This document shows, piece by piece, positions 17,241 through 26,673 of a DNA stretch of 64,000 nucleotides (position 1 is its first letter; each line of letters starts with the position of its first letter). The stretch is from Caballeronia sp. dw_19 (GTDB lineage: Bacteria > Pseudomonadota > Gammaproteobacteria > Burkholderiales > Burkholderiaceae). The notes beneath the pieces were generated by a model. The model was not told the DNA's origin and made no database searches. It worked only from the letters and a program-made list of their open reading frames with translations. The stretch lies in the NCBI RefSeq assembly GCF_018449515.1, contig NZ_JAAVUQ010000010.1:175275-239274 (forward strand). The letters run 5' to 3'. The position numbers and the translations under genes were made by a program.

Positions 17241-19832
17241 ATGCGCCGTGCCGAGGAGTCCCTGTTGAATCATTCCCCCGAAAACCCGAACGATTTCGTG
17301 TTGCTCGCGCCGTTCACCGGCCCGATGGTGCCGCTCGCCGATGTCCCCGATCCTGTGTTTGCGGACGGTATGTTCGGCGATGGTATTGGTATCGATCCGC
17401 TGTCAGGTGCGTTGCTTTCACCCTGCGATGGCGTCATCACGCATCTTGCCCGCACTCATCACGCCGTGACTTTGCGCACGCCGCAAGGGGCGGAAATCCT
17501 GGTGCATATCGGTATCGATACGGTCGAGCTTTCCGGAAAAGGTTTTACGCCGAAGGTCGAGCAAGGCGCCAGCGTGCGCGCCGGCCAGGTGCTGATCGAA
17601 TTCGACGCCGACTACGTCGCGCAGAACGCGCCGAGCCTCGTTTCAGTGATCGCGGTTGCCAATAGCGACGCGTTCGAGGTTGTCGAGCGCGCTGGCCGAG
17701 GCATGTTGACGGCGGGCGAAAGCCAGTTGCTCGTGCTGCGCGGCAAGGGCGGCGCGAAAGCGGACGCGGCCCGCAGCGACTCGAATTTCACCGATGAAGC
17801 GCGCCGCAACGTAACGCTCGCGCACGCCGGCGGTTTGCACGCACGGCCCGCTGCGCGCGCCCGCGAAGCGGCGCGTGGTTTCGACGCCAAGGTGGAAGTC
17901 CGTTTCAACGGCCGTAAAGCGCCGATTGAAAGCGTGGTCGGTTTGCTCGGACTCGGCGCAGGCGAAGGCGCGACGGTCGAATTGCTCGGCGTGGGCGCGC
18001 AAGCGGTCGCGGCGGTAGACGCGGTCGCGGCGGAATTGCTGCGTGAAGCGCATGGTGAAGTGGAAGAGAAACCGGCGCGCACGCAATCTCCCGCGCCGCT
18101 CGCGGTGGTCCGCGAACCCGGCAAGCCGCTCGATCCGAATACGATCGCCGGCGTGTGTGCATCGCCGGGAATTGCGGTCGGCAAGCTCGTGCGCTGGGAC
18201 GATAACGACATCACGCCGCCCGAACAGGCAACCGGTACATCGGCAGCGGAAAGCCGCCTGCTGGATAAAGCCATTGCTACCATCGACGCGGAACTGGGCG
18301 AAACCGTACGGACTGCTTCGCAACGGGGTGCGGTCGGTGAGGCGGGAATTTTCGCGGTGCATCGCGTATTGCTGGAAGACCCCACGCTGCTGGATGCCGC
18401 GCGCGATCTGATCAGCCTCGGCAAGAGCGCCGGCTTCGCGTGGCGTGAAGCGATTCGCGCGCAGATCGTGTTGCTGTCGACTATCGAAGACACGTTGCTG
18501 GCTGAACGTGCATCGGATCTCCGCGATATCGAAAAGCGCGTGCTGCGCGCGCTCGGTTATACGAACACGGCGGCACGCGAATTGCCCGACGAAGCCGTGC
18601 TCGCCGCCGATGAATTCACCCCCTCCGACCTGTCGTCGCTCGACCGCACGCGCGTAACCGCGCTGGTGATGGCACGCGGCGGCGCGACGTCGCATGCGGC
18701 GATCATCGCGCGCCAGATCGGCATTCCGGCCCTGGTCGCGGTGGGCGACGCGCTGCACGCCATTCCCGACGGCACGCAGGTCGTGGTCGATGCGTCGGCA
18801 GGTCGGCTGGAGCACGCGCCCACCGCGCTCGATGTGGAACGCGCGCGCCTTGAGCGCCAGCGTCTCGCGGGCGTGCGTGAGGTGAACCGGCGCACGTCAC
18901 AGGAAGCGGCAGCAACGCACGACGGCCGCACGATCGAAGTCGCGGCGAACATCGCGACGCTTGACGACGCAAAGACCGCCGTCGATAACGGCGCGGACTC
19001 AGTCGGTCTCCTGCGCACCGAATTGTTGTTCATTCATCGCCAGTCTGCTCCTACGGCCGAGGAACATAAGGATAGCTATCAATCGATCGTGGGCGCGTTG
19101 AACGGGCGCACGGCGATCATCCGTACGCTCGACGTGGGCGCGGACAAGGAAGTCGATTACCTCACGCTGCCGCCTGAAACGAACCCGGCGCTGGGCTTGC
19201 GCGGCATTCGCCTGGCGCAGGTGCGCCCCGATCTCCTCGACGACCAGTTGCGTGGTCTGCTCGCGGTGCAACCGTTCGGCACGGTGCGCATTCTCCTGCC
19301 TATGGTCACCGACTCCGGCGAACTCGTGCGTTTGAGAAAGCGCATCGATGAACTCGCGGCGGAGATTGGCCGGACCGATCCCATTCAAGTGGGCGTGATG
19401 ATCGAAGTGCCGTCGGCGGCGCTGCTGGCCGATCAACTCGCTCAACACGCGGATTTCCTGTCTATTGGCACGAACGATCTCACGCAATACACCCTCGCGA
19501 TGGACCGTTGCCAGGCCGATCTCGCGGCCCAGGCAGACGGTTTGCATCCCGCGGTGCTGCGCCTGATCAAGGCAGCAACGGACGGCGCGGCGAAACACGG
19601 CAAGTGGGTCGGCGTGTGCGGTGCGCTGGCCGGTGACCCGGTCGCCGTGCCCTTGCTCGTGGGCCTTGGCGTGACGGAATTGTCGGTGGATCCGGTTTCG
19701 GTTCCCGGCATCAAGGCGCTCGTGCGCAAACTCGATTACCCACTGTGCCGTCAGCGCGCCGAGGATGCCTTGGCGCTCGAATCAGCACAGGCAGTAAGAG
19801 CAGCAAGCCGCGAAATCTGGCCGCTGGACTAA
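17241..19832 (+). CDS. ptsP: PTS fusion protein EIIA(Glc-type)-HPr-enzyme I
   Basis: An 863-residue multiphosphoryl transfer protein that takes phosphate from PEP and passes it to the membrane transporter. Domain order: EIIA (about 20-165, active H89 in EILVHIGIDTV), HPr (about 188-272, active H200 in GLHARPA and a Ser46-equivalent at S231 in PIESVVGLL), and enzyme I (about 300-863, active H485 in GGATSHAAIIAR, then the PEP-binding barrel with SIGTNDLTQY and GVCGALAGDP). This single chain supplies all soluble PTS parts for NagE. A TTG at 17265 after GAGGAG is an alternative start. The symbol follows common database usage. Confidence 0.95.
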   Translation: MRRAEESLLNHSPENPNDFVLLAPFTGPMVPLADVPDPVFADGMFGDGIGIDPLSGALLSPCDGVITHLARTHHAVTLRTPQGAEILVHIGIDTVELSGKGFTPKVEQGASVRAGQVLIEFDADYVAQNAPSLVSVIAVANSDAFEVVERAGRGMLTAGESQLLVLRGKGGAKADAARSDSNFTDEARRNVTLAHAGGLHARPAARAREAARGFDAKVEVRFNGRKAPIESVVGLLGLGAGEGATVELLGVGAQAVAAVDAVAAELLREAHGEVEEKPARTQSPAPLAVVREPGKPLDPNTIAGVCASPGIAVGKLVRWDDNDITPPEQATGTSAAESRLLDKAIATIDAELGETVRTASQRGAVGEAGIFAVHRVLLEDPTLLDAARDLISLGKSAGFAWREAIRAQIVLLSTIEDTLLAERASDLRDIEKRVLRALGYTNTAARELPDEAVLAADEFTPSDLSSLDRTRVTALVMARGGATSHAAIIARQIGIPALVAVGDALHAIPDGTQVVVDASAGRLEHAPTALDVERARLERQRLAGVREVNRRTSQEAAATHDGRTIEVAANIATLDDAKTAVDNGADSVGLLRTELLFIHRQSAPTAEEHKDSYQSIVGALNGRTAIIRTLDVGADKEVDYLTLPPETNPALGLRGIRLAQVRPDLLDDQLRGLLAVQPFGTVRILLPMVTDSGELVRLRKRIDELAAEIGRTDPIQVGVMIEVPSAALLADQLAQHADFLSIGTNDLTQYTLAMDRCQADLAAQADGLHPAVLRLIKAATDGAAKHGKWVGVCGALAGDPVAVPLLVGLGVTELSVDPVSVPGIKALVRKLDYPLCRQRAEDALALESAQAVRAASREIWPLD

Positions 19833-19895
19833 CACGTCCGTCCGGCAGCCAGCCTTCGCGTTTATCGCGTTTATTAGTAAAAAAAGCTTCGATCG

Positions 19896-19907
19896 ACAAC
19901 ATGTTGT
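19896..19907. promoter_or_regulatory. Perfect 12-bp palindrome in the ptsP-nagE gap
   Basis: ACAACATGTTGT is fully symmetrical and overlaps a second inverted repeat TGTTG-TAC-CAACA (19902-19914). It lies 44 nt upstream of nagE within a 118-nt gap and could be an operator or an mRNA stem. The binding protein is unknown. Confidence 0.35.
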
Positions 19908-19950
19908 ACCAACACGATCAACGACAAGACACTTATCTCTGGAGAACCTG

Positions 19951-21717
19951 ATGGACGCTAACCTGTTTGCAAGAATGCAGCGTCTCGGCCGCGCGCTGAT
20001 GCTGCCGATTGCCGTGCTACCGGTGGCCGGGCTGCTATTGCGCCTCGGCCAGCCGGATGTCTTCAACATCAAGATGATCGCCGACGCCGGCGACACCATC
20101 TTTACTAACCTGCCACTCTTGTTCGCCATCGGCGTGGCAGTCGGTTTTGCGAAGGACAACAACGGTACGGCCGGTCTGGCGGGTGCGATCGGTTACCTGA
20201 TCGAAATCGCGGTGATGAAGGACATCAACGACAAGCTCAACATGGGCGTGCTGTCGGGGATTCTTGCGGGTTGCGTGGCCGGGTATCTCTATAACCGCTA
20301 TAAAGACATCAAGCTCCCTGAGTACCTCGCGTTCTTCGGAGGGAAACGCTTCGTGCCGATTGTCACGGGGGTGACCTGTCTGGTGCTCGGCATCGTACTT
20401 GGCTATGTCTGGGCTCCAATCCAGGCAGCTATCGATGCAGCCGGCGGCTGGCTGACGGGCGCGGGCGCGCTGGGCGTGTTCGTGTTCGGCGTGCTGAACC
20501 GGATCCTGCTGGTGACGGGCCTGCACCACATCATCAACTCGCTTGCATGGTTCGTGTTCGGTTCGTACACGCCCCCGGGCGGCGGCGCGGCGGTGACGGG
20601 CGATTTGCATCGTTTCTTTGCCGGCGATAAAACGGCAGGCGGCTTCATGACGGGTTTCTTCCCGGTCATGATGTTCGGCTTGCCGGCAGCGTGCCTGGCC
20701 ATGTTCCATGAAGCACCGAAGGAACGTCGCGCAATGGTCGGCGGCCTGCTTTTCTCGATGGCCCTGACCGCGTTCCTGACGGGCGTGACGGAGCCGATCG
20801 AATACACCTTCATGTTCCTCGCACCGGCGCTGTACGCGATCCACGCGGTGTTGACGGGCCTGTCGCTTGCGATCTGCTCGGCACTGGGCATTCACCTCGG
20901 CTTCACGTTCTCGGCCGGTGCCATCGACTATGTGCTGAACTACGGTCTTTCGCAGCGCGGCTGGCTGGCGATTCCGGTGGGCATTGTCTACGCTGTGGTC
21001 TATTACGGACTGTTCCGCTTCTTTATCCGCAAGTTCAACATGGCAACGCCGGGCCGTGAGCCTGCTACGACCGACGCAGAAGTCGAATCGTACGACAACA
21101 CGGGCTTTGTTTCCCCGACAGCCGGCGCTACCGTGCCGCGCGCAGTACGCTACATCGCGGCTTTGGGCGGCGCGTCGAACCTGACGCTCGTTGACGCCTG
21201 CACGACCCGTCTGCGTCTTTCGGTCGTGGATTCGGCGAAGGTTTCGGAACCGGAATTGAAGTCGATTGGCGCACGCGGCGTGTTGAAGCGCGGCGCGACG
21301 AGTGTGCAGGTCATCATCGGGCCGGAAGCCGATCTCATCTCCGATGAAATCCGCACCGAACTCGAACGTTCATCCCCGCGCGGTGCAACGCCGGCTTCGT
21401 CCAAGCCTGCCGCTGCTTCTTTGGCTGCGGTCGCTCCAGGCGAGCAAGGTCCGCTGGACCCCGATCCAGTGCGCTGGCTTGCGGTGTTCGGTGGTGCGAC
21501 CAATGTCGCTTCGCTTGATGCTGTTGCTGCAACGCGGCTGCGCGTGGTGGTGCGCGATCCGTCGTCGGTGGATCGTCAGCGTTTGTCGGCGCTCGACGTA
21601 GCCTGGGTGTCGGCAGATACGTTCCACATTGTCGTGGGCAATGCCGCGCAACGTTACGCGGACACCATGGCGAAGCGTCTTTCTTCTGGCGGTGGCGCGG
21701 CGCCGCTGCCGGCATAA
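19951..21717 (+). CDS. nagE: N-acetylglucosamine-specific PTS permease EIICB with an extra EIIB-like domain
   Basis: Membrane transporter (588 residues) that imports and phosphorylates N-acetylglucosamine. The EIIC domain (about 1-365) has the substrate-site motif VTGLHHIINSLAW and the TEPIEYTF signature. An EIIB domain follows, with the phosphorylated C417 in VDACTTRLRL. A linker rich in Ala, Ser and Pro leads to a second EIIB-like domain (about 505-582) in which the matching segment reads LDAVAATRLRV and lacks the cysteine. EIIA is not fused; it is provided by the upstream ptsP product. GGAGAACC precedes the ATG. Confidence 0.94.
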   Translation: MDANLFARMQRLGRALMLPIAVLPVAGLLLRLGQPDVFNIKMIADAGDTIFTNLPLLFAIGVAVGFAKDNNGTAGLAGAIGYLIEIAVMKDINDKLNMGVLSGILAGCVAGYLYNRYKDIKLPEYLAFFGGKRFVPIVTGVTCLVLGIVLGYVWAPIQAAIDAAGGWLTGAGALGVFVFGVLNRILLVTGLHHIINSLAWFVFGSYTPPGGGAAVTGDLHRFFAGDKTAGGFMTGFFPVMMFGLPAACLAMFHEAPKERRAMVGGLLFSMALTAFLTGVTEPIEYTFMFLAPALYAIHAVLTGLSLAICSALGIHLGFTFSAGAIDYVLNYGLSQRGWLAIPVGIVYAVVYYGLFRFFIRKFNMATPGREPATTDAEVESYDNTGFVSPTAGATVPRAVRYIAALGGASNLTLVDACTTRLRLSVVDSAKVSEPELKSIGARGVLKRGATSVQVIIGPEADLISDEIRTELERSSPRGATPASSKPAAASLAAVAPGEQGPLDPDPVRWLAVFGGATNVASLDAVAATRLRVVVRDPSSVDRQRLSALDVAWVSADTFHIVVGNAAQRYADTMAKRLSSGGGAAPLPA

Positions 21718-21739
21718 CTCGCGCCGTAGCAAGACGTTG

Positions 21740-21767
21740 GCGGTTGGGCCTTCAAGGGCCCAACCGC
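21740..21767 (+). terminator. Hairpin ending the nag operon
   Basis: GCGGTTGGGCC (21740-21750) pairs perfectly with GGCCCAACCGC (21757-21767) around a 6-nt loop, 23 nt after the nagE stop. The U-tract is poor, so termination could be partial or Rho-assisted. Confidence 0.6.
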
Positions 21768-21831
21768 TGACAAAGTGAACCCATTGATGCAGATGGGCTC
21801 GCAAGTTTCAAATTCCTTTGGTTTACCTGAC

Positions 21832-21863
21832 GACCCGGCATGGCGAAAGTCATGATCCGGGTC
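21832..21863 (+). terminator. Second hairpin after nagE
   Basis: GACCCGG (21832-21838) pairs with CCGGGTC (21857-21863), followed by TATTATTTG. It marks the boundary where base composition shifts to AT-rich sequence. The remaining gap to 22072 is AT-rich and holds no gene. Confidence 0.45.
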
Positions 21864-22072
21864 TATTATTTGTTGCTGTATAAATAAGTAAAACTAAATA
21901 AATAGTTCCGGAAAGCATTTCCCGCGTTCGTTTCTTCCACGTAAGGGAACTGCCCTCCAGAAAGTTTGGTTATCGGCTTCGTCATTGCAAATTGATTAAC
22001 AATACTAAGTAATTAAATCGTATCGAGAAACTGATTCCATCTACGTTTACGTTTCCTTCTCAGGAGTCGTTC

Positions 22073-23455
22073 ATGAAAGTAAAACTTGTCATCTGGACCT
22101 TGCTGATGTTTGTCGCCGGGGCTGCTCACGCTAACCAGTTCAACACGCAATGCGCTTACTCTCATACGTTGCCGGACGATCCCATTGTTTACCCTGGAAA
22201 GCCGGGAGAAGCGATGGTGCATGACTTTTTCGGTAACGCAAACGCAGACGCTTACAGTACCTACGATTCATTGAACAATAATAAGGTCATCACGTGCGAT
22301 TCGGCTGCGGATCGTTCGGCATACTGGACGCCGCAATTGAAACGAGCATCGGGTGTCATCTCTCCGATGTATCAGAAGACCTACTACAAGAATGACCAGG
22401 CGGTGGTTGCTGTTCAGGCGATTCCGCCCGGATTGCAGATGCTGGCCGGAGATCACATGGGGACCGCTCCGAACTCGCACATCAACTTCTTGTGCGCCGG
22501 CAGCGGGAGTTACACAACCACCATGCCGAAAAGCTGCCCTCCTATCAGCAGCAATTCCCCGCCTTCGCAGCTCAATATCTCGGTGCATTTCCCAGATTGC
22601 TGGGATGGCAAGACTCTGACGCCCTTCGGAAGCAACCGGGCGAACCTGATGAGCAGCCTCATGAAAGCGGCAAAGGGCCAGCTCAACGTGGCGTATCGGA
22701 ACTCCGACGGCACATGTCCCAGTGCTTATCCGGTCAAGATTCCGGAGTTGCAAATGAATGTTGCGTATGACCTCGGGAGCGATCCGGATTTGTCCACCGC
22801 GCAGTTATCGCTCGACCCTGTGTTGCAGAATGGCACGTGGGTGCCGCAGTGGGGAAGCATGTACACGGCCCATGGCGACTTTATCAATGCATGGCACGTA
22901 CAGACTATGCAATACCTGGTCGATACGTGCATGAACAAGGGCGGTGATTCGGGCGGTGTTCCCGGTGGGTCCTGCGACAAGAGCATTCCTGTCTATTATT
23001 CAGCGGCCGCGGCAAACGTCCAGTTGGACGGCAACGGCGCCGTTCGTCCGACGGGCGCAACGTTGGTCTCAGCGCCGGGCGACGTTATCCTGATCAAATT
23101 TCCGATGCCGGAAAACCTGGACGACTACCCCTATGTCGGCTCTTTCCTCCAGACTCTCGGCGGCAATATCACCGATACCAGTGCAGTTTCCCTTTACGTG
23201 TATGCCGCCTCGACTGACTGGGACGACGCGGCTAATTTACCCAAGGCGTCGGCATGCGGAACGACTGGCTCCATTGGCCGGTTCTATGCGGACAACGTGC
23301 AGCAGGTGCGGACTACTGACATCAGCGCGTATATCGCGGCGCAAAAACAAGCTGGAGCGAAGGAGATCGGACTCTGTATCCGAAATACCACGAAGGTCAC
23401 CTTCCAGTTTTCTTCACGCGAAGGGTCATGGGCGCCGGGACTTTACCTGAAGTGA
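22073..23455 (+). CDS. Secreted DUF1996 domain-containing protein
   Basis: A 460-residue exported protein with signal peptide MKVKLVIWTLLMFVAGAAHA. DUF1996 features are clear: HDFFGNANADAYSTYDSL near the N-terminus, FPDCWDGKTL (C176), NSDGTCPSAYPVKIPELQ, and HGDFINAW. The C-terminal third (about 310-460) is a separate beta-rich region without a recognised family. Several paired cysteines suggest disulfides in the periplasm or outside the cell. DUF1996 proteins occur in fungi, actinobacteria and some proteobacteria; their activity is unknown. The gene stands alone between two hairpins, with lower GC than its neighbours, suggesting acquisition. Confidence 0.82.
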   Translation: MKVKLVIWTLLMFVAGAAHANQFNTQCAYSHTLPDDPIVYPGKPGEAMVHDFFGNANADAYSTYDSLNNNKVITCDSAADRSAYWTPQLKRASGVISPMYQKTYYKNDQAVVAVQAIPPGLQMLAGDHMGTAPNSHINFLCAGSGSYTTTMPKSCPPISSNSPPSQLNISVHFPDCWDGKTLTPFGSNRANLMSSLMKAAKGQLNVAYRNSDGTCPSAYPVKIPELQMNVAYDLGSDPDLSTAQLSLDPVLQNGTWVPQWGSMYTAHGDFINAWHVQTMQYLVDTCMNKGGDSGGVPGGSCDKSIPVYYSAAAANVQLDGNGAVRPTGATLVSAPGDVILIKFPMPENLDDYPYVGSFLQTLGGNITDTSAVSLYVYAASTDWDDAANLPKASACGTTGSIGRFYADNVQQVRTTDISAYIAAQKQAGAKEIGLCIRNTTKVTFQFSSREGSWAPGLYLK

Positions 23456-23487
23456 AAGAATAGTCGTTATTCTGCATCAAATGATAG

Positions 23488-23518
23488 GTGGTTCGGGCAT
23501 GATCCAGGCTCGAACCAC
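23488..23518 (+). terminator. Hairpin after the DUF1996 gene
   Basis: GTGGTTCG (23488-23495) pairs with CGAACCAC (23511-23518), 32 nt after the stop codon. It lacks a clear U-tract. Confidence 0.5.
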
Positions 23519-23769
23519 GTTCTACGGGTGATCAGTAACGTATCCCCTTATTCATAATTTCCGCCACTAATTTAGTTATCTCGATAATTCCCGTAAAAAC
23601 TCCATAAATCTTTTACAATTAATATGCGGCAATAAGACGCATCGAATAAACACAAAATATTTTTCGAAAAAATTGGATTAAGTGGACCCTTGAAGTCGCG
23701 CTACCCTTCTCCCCGAGGCTGATTAAAAGTCTAACGTAATATCTCAAAAACGTTGAAATCGGGCAAGGT
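23519..23769 (+). other. AT-rich upstream region of cyoABCD
   Basis: This gap is clearly AT-rich compared with the rest of the window. It must contain the cyo promoter, but I could not pick a convincing -35/-10 pair or an operator. No ORF in it is supportable. Confidence 0.4.
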
Positions 23770-24660
23770 ATGAAACAAAAATCCGGGTCGGGGTTTTGCA
23801 AGCGATTAGCAATTTTCCCTGCTCTTCTTCTGTCGGGCTGTGGTCAGATGGATCTTCTCGATCCTAAAGGCAGCATCGGACTGGCTGAGAAGAATCTTAT
23901 TCTTACGTCTACGTACGCCATGCTGATCGTGGTGGTGCCGGTGATCTTCCTGACGCTGCTGTTTGCGTGGAAGTATCGGCAATCAAATACATCGGCTGAG
24001 TATTTGCCGAAATGGGCTCACTCTACCAAGATTGAAGTGGTGATCTGGCTCGTCCCGAGTCTGATCATTTTGTATCTGGGTATTTTGACGTACAAGAGCA
24101 CACATGCGCTCGATCCTTATCAGCCAATCGTGTCAGAGGTCCAGCCAATTAATGTCGAAGTTGTTGCGCTCGACTGGAAATGGTTATTCATTTATCCGGA
24201 TCTGGGTATTGCGTCGGTTAACAGAATCGAGTTTCCGGTCGGTACGCCGGTGAATTTCAAGATTACGTCGGATTCGGTAATGAACTCGTTTTTCATCCCG
24301 CAATTGGGCGGCCAGATTTATGCAATGGCGGGCATGCAGACCAAACTGCATTTAATCGCCGACGAAGCGGGCGATTACGCGGGCATCTCTGCGAATTTCA
24401 GTGGTCAAGGCTTCTCGGACATGAAATTCCGGGCCGTGGCAACTACGCCGGAGGAGTTTGCGGCCTGGGTCTCGAAGGTCAAGGCATCGCCGAGTCAGCT
24501 CGACGGCGTGAACTATGCAGCCGTTGCCTTGCCGACCGAAAAGCATCCGGTCCAGTACTTCTCCAAGGTCGACGCAAATCTGTTTCAGAGCATCGTCGCG
24601 AAATATAACAACGGGCATGCTCGCAACATACCCGACCCGATCTGCCGCACGAAGGGGTAA
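23770..24660 (+). CDS. cyoA: Cytochrome bo3-type ubiquinol oxidase subunit II
   Basis: Subunit II (296 residues) of the quinol oxidase, a lipoprotein with lipobox LLLSGC (lipidated C24). Two TM helices (about 42-68 and 90-110) precede a cupredoxin-fold domain. The CuA ligands of true cytochrome c oxidases are absent (for example MNSFFIPQLGGQIYAM), as expected for a quinol-oxidising enzyme. LDWKWLFIYP and the ISANFSGQGF segment are family features. It heads cyoABCD; the cyoB ATG follows the stop by 3 nt. Its first part shares the lower GC of the upstream island. Confidence 0.95.
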   Translation: MKQKSGSGFCKRLAIFPALLLSGCGQMDLLDPKGSIGLAEKNLILTSTYAMLIVVVPVIFLTLLFAWKYRQSNTSAEYLPKWAHSTKIEVVIWLVPSLIILYLGILTYKSTHALDPYQPIVSEVQPINVEVVALDWKWLFIYPDLGIASVNRIEFPVGTPVNFKITSDSVMNSFFIPQLGGQIYAMAGMQTKLHLIADEAGDYAGISANFSGQGFSDMKFRAVATTPEEFAAWVSKVKASPSQLDGVNYAAVALPTEKHPVQYFSKVDANLFQSIVAKYNNGHARNIPDPICRTKG

Positions 24661-24663
24661 GCC

Positions 24664-26673
24664 ATGTTTGGAAATCTGTTGGGAAAATTAACGCTAGCGG
24701 ACATACCGTTCGATCAGCCGATCATCATGGGCGCGGCAGCGTTCATGGCGCTCATTGTGCTGACCGTGGTGGTCGGGCTGACGTGGTTCAAGAAGTGGGG
24801 CTATCTGTGGAGTGAATGGCTGACGTCGGTTGATCACAAGAAGATTGGCGTGATGTATATCGTGGTGGCGGTATTAATGCTGCTGCGTGGTTTTGTCGAT
24901 GCGCTCATGATGCGCACGCAACTCGCGCTCGCGTCTAACGGGCCGGGATTCTTGCCGCCCGAGCATTACAACCAGATCTTCACGGCGCACGGCGTCATCA
25001 TGATTTTCTTCATGGCCATGGCGTTCATGATCGGCCTGATGAATATTGTCGTGCCGCTGCAAATTGGCGCACGCGATGTCGCGTTCCCGTTCATCAACTC
25101 GCTTAGTTTCTGGATGACCGCGCTTGCCGCCATCCTGATCAATATCTCGCTGGTGATCGGGGACTTCGCGCAAACCGGCTGGCTCGCGTATCCGCCATTG
25201 TCGGAGCTGCAATTCAGTCCTGGGGTGGGTGTCGACTACTACTTATGGAGTTTGCAGATATCCGGCATAGGGACGCTGCTCACCGGCGTCAACTTCTTCG
25301 TAACCATCATCAAGATGCGCGCGCCCGGCATGACGCTCATGAAGATGCCGGTGTTCACCTGGACGTCGTTGTGCTCGAACGTGCTGATTCTCGCCACGTT
25401 CCCGATCCTGACCGCAACGCTCGCGTTGCTGGCGCTCGACCGTTACCTCGGCATGCACTTCTTCACGAACGAGGCCGGCGGCAACGCCATGCTGTATTTG
25501 AACCTGATCTGGGCGTGGGGACATCCGGAGGTGTACATCCTGGTGCTGCCGGCGTTCGGCATCTACTCGGAAGTCGTGGCTACGTTCGCGAAAAAGCCGT
25601 TGTTCGGCTACAAGACCATGGTCTACGCCACGTGCTCGATCATGGTGTTGTCGCTGCTCGTCTGGCTGCATCACTTCTTCACCATGGGTTCCGGCGCGAA
25701 CGTGAATGCGTTTTTCGGGATCATGACCATGATCATTGCCATTCCGACCGGCGTGAAGATCTTCAACTGGCTGTTCACCATCTATAAGGGCCGGCTGGAA
25801 TTGTCGTCGCCCGTGCTGTGGACGCTCGGCTTCATGATCACGTTCACCGTTGGCGGAATGACGGGCGTGCTGCTGGCCGTGCCGGGCGCTGACTTTGTGC
25901 TGCATAACAGCCTGTTCCTGATTGCTCACTTCCATAACGCGATTATCGGCGGCGTGGTGTTCGGGTATCTTGCCGGCTTCACGTACTGGTTCCCGAAGGC
26001 GTTCGGTTTCAAGCTGAACGAAACGCTCGGCAAGTGCGCGTTCTGGTGCTGGTTCGTCGGCTTCTGGACCGCGTTCATGCCGCTGTACGTGCTCGGTTTC
26101 ATGGGCGCGACGCGCCGCATGAATCACTACGACACGCCGGGCTGGCAGCCGTACATGATCGTTGCGCTGATTGGTGCGCTGATCATCCTCGTGGGCGTGG
26201 TGTTCCAGATCGCTCAGGTTGTCGTCAGCGTCGTGAAGCGGAACTCGCCCGCGTACAAAGATGTCACCGGCGACCCGTGGAACGGCCGCACGCTCGAATG
26301 GGCGACCAGTTCGCCGCCGCCCGTCTATAACTTCGCGGTCGTGCCGGTGGTCCATGAACTCGACGCGTTCGCACACATGAAGGAACGCGGACGCACACGC
26401 CACGCTGTTGAGGATTACCGCGACATCCACATGCCGCGCAACACAAGCGCGGGCCTGTTTGTTGGCTTGTTTAGCCTGGCTGTGGGTTTTGCGATGGTCT
26501 GGCACATCTGGTGGCTCGCAATCGCGGGGCTTCTGGGCGTGGTCGTCACGCTGATCCTTCGTAGCTATGACAACGACATCGACTACACCATTTCGGCTGA
26601 AACCATCGCCGGTATGGACGGCACGCCGACGCTGACGCCAGCGCGGACGCTGGACCTGCAGGAGGCACTGTAA
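24664..26673 (+). CDS. cyoB: Cytochrome bo3-type ubiquinol oxidase subunit I
   Basis: Catalytic subunit (669 residues) that oxidises ubiquinol and reduces O2 while pumping protons. It has about fifteen hydrophobic segments. Key sites are the low-spin heme histidine in [11 protein letters not shown], the CuB/Tyr motif GHPEVY (H287), HHFFTMG, and HFHNAIIGG near the high-spin heme. The long extra N-terminal helix and C-terminal extension distinguish it from CtaD. The stop codon overlaps the cyoC ATG by 1 nt. Confidence 0.97.
   Translation: MFGNLLGKLTLADIPFDQPIIMGAAAFMALIVLTVVVGLTWFKKWGYLWSEWLTSVDHKKIGVMYIVVAVLMLLRGFVDALMMRTQLALASNGPGFLPPEHYNQIFTAHGVIMIFFMAMAFMIGLMNIVVPLQIGARDVAFPFINSLSFWMTALAAILINISLVIGDFAQTGWLAYPPLSELQFSPGVGVDYYLWSLQISGIGTLLTGVNFFVTIIKMRAPGMTLMKMPVFTWTSLCSNVLILATFPILTATLALLALDRYLGMHFFTNEAGGNAMLYLNLIWAWGHPEVYILVLPAFGIYSEVVATFAKKPLFGYKTMVYATCSIMVLSLLVWLHHFFTMGSGANVNAFFGIMTMIIAIPTGVKIFNWLFTIYKGRLELSSPVLWTLGFMITFTVGGMTGVLLAVPGADFVLHNSLFLIAHFHNAIIGGVVFGYLAGFTYWFPKAFGFKLNETLGKCAFWCWFVGFWTAFMPLYVLGFMGATRRMNHYDTPGWQPYMIVALIGALIILVGVVFQIAQVVVSVVKRNSPAYKDVTGDPWNGRTLEWATSSPPPVYNFAVVPVVHELDAFAHMKERGRTRHAVEDYRDIHMPRNTSAGLFVGLFSLAVGFAMVWHIWWLAIAGLLGVVVTLILRSYDNDIDYTISAETIAGMDGTPTLTPARTLDLQEAL

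Noticed and set aside
17643..18815. 390-codon reverse ORF inside ptsP
   Set aside because: Shadow frame; no conserved motifs, and ptsP domains are continuous across it.
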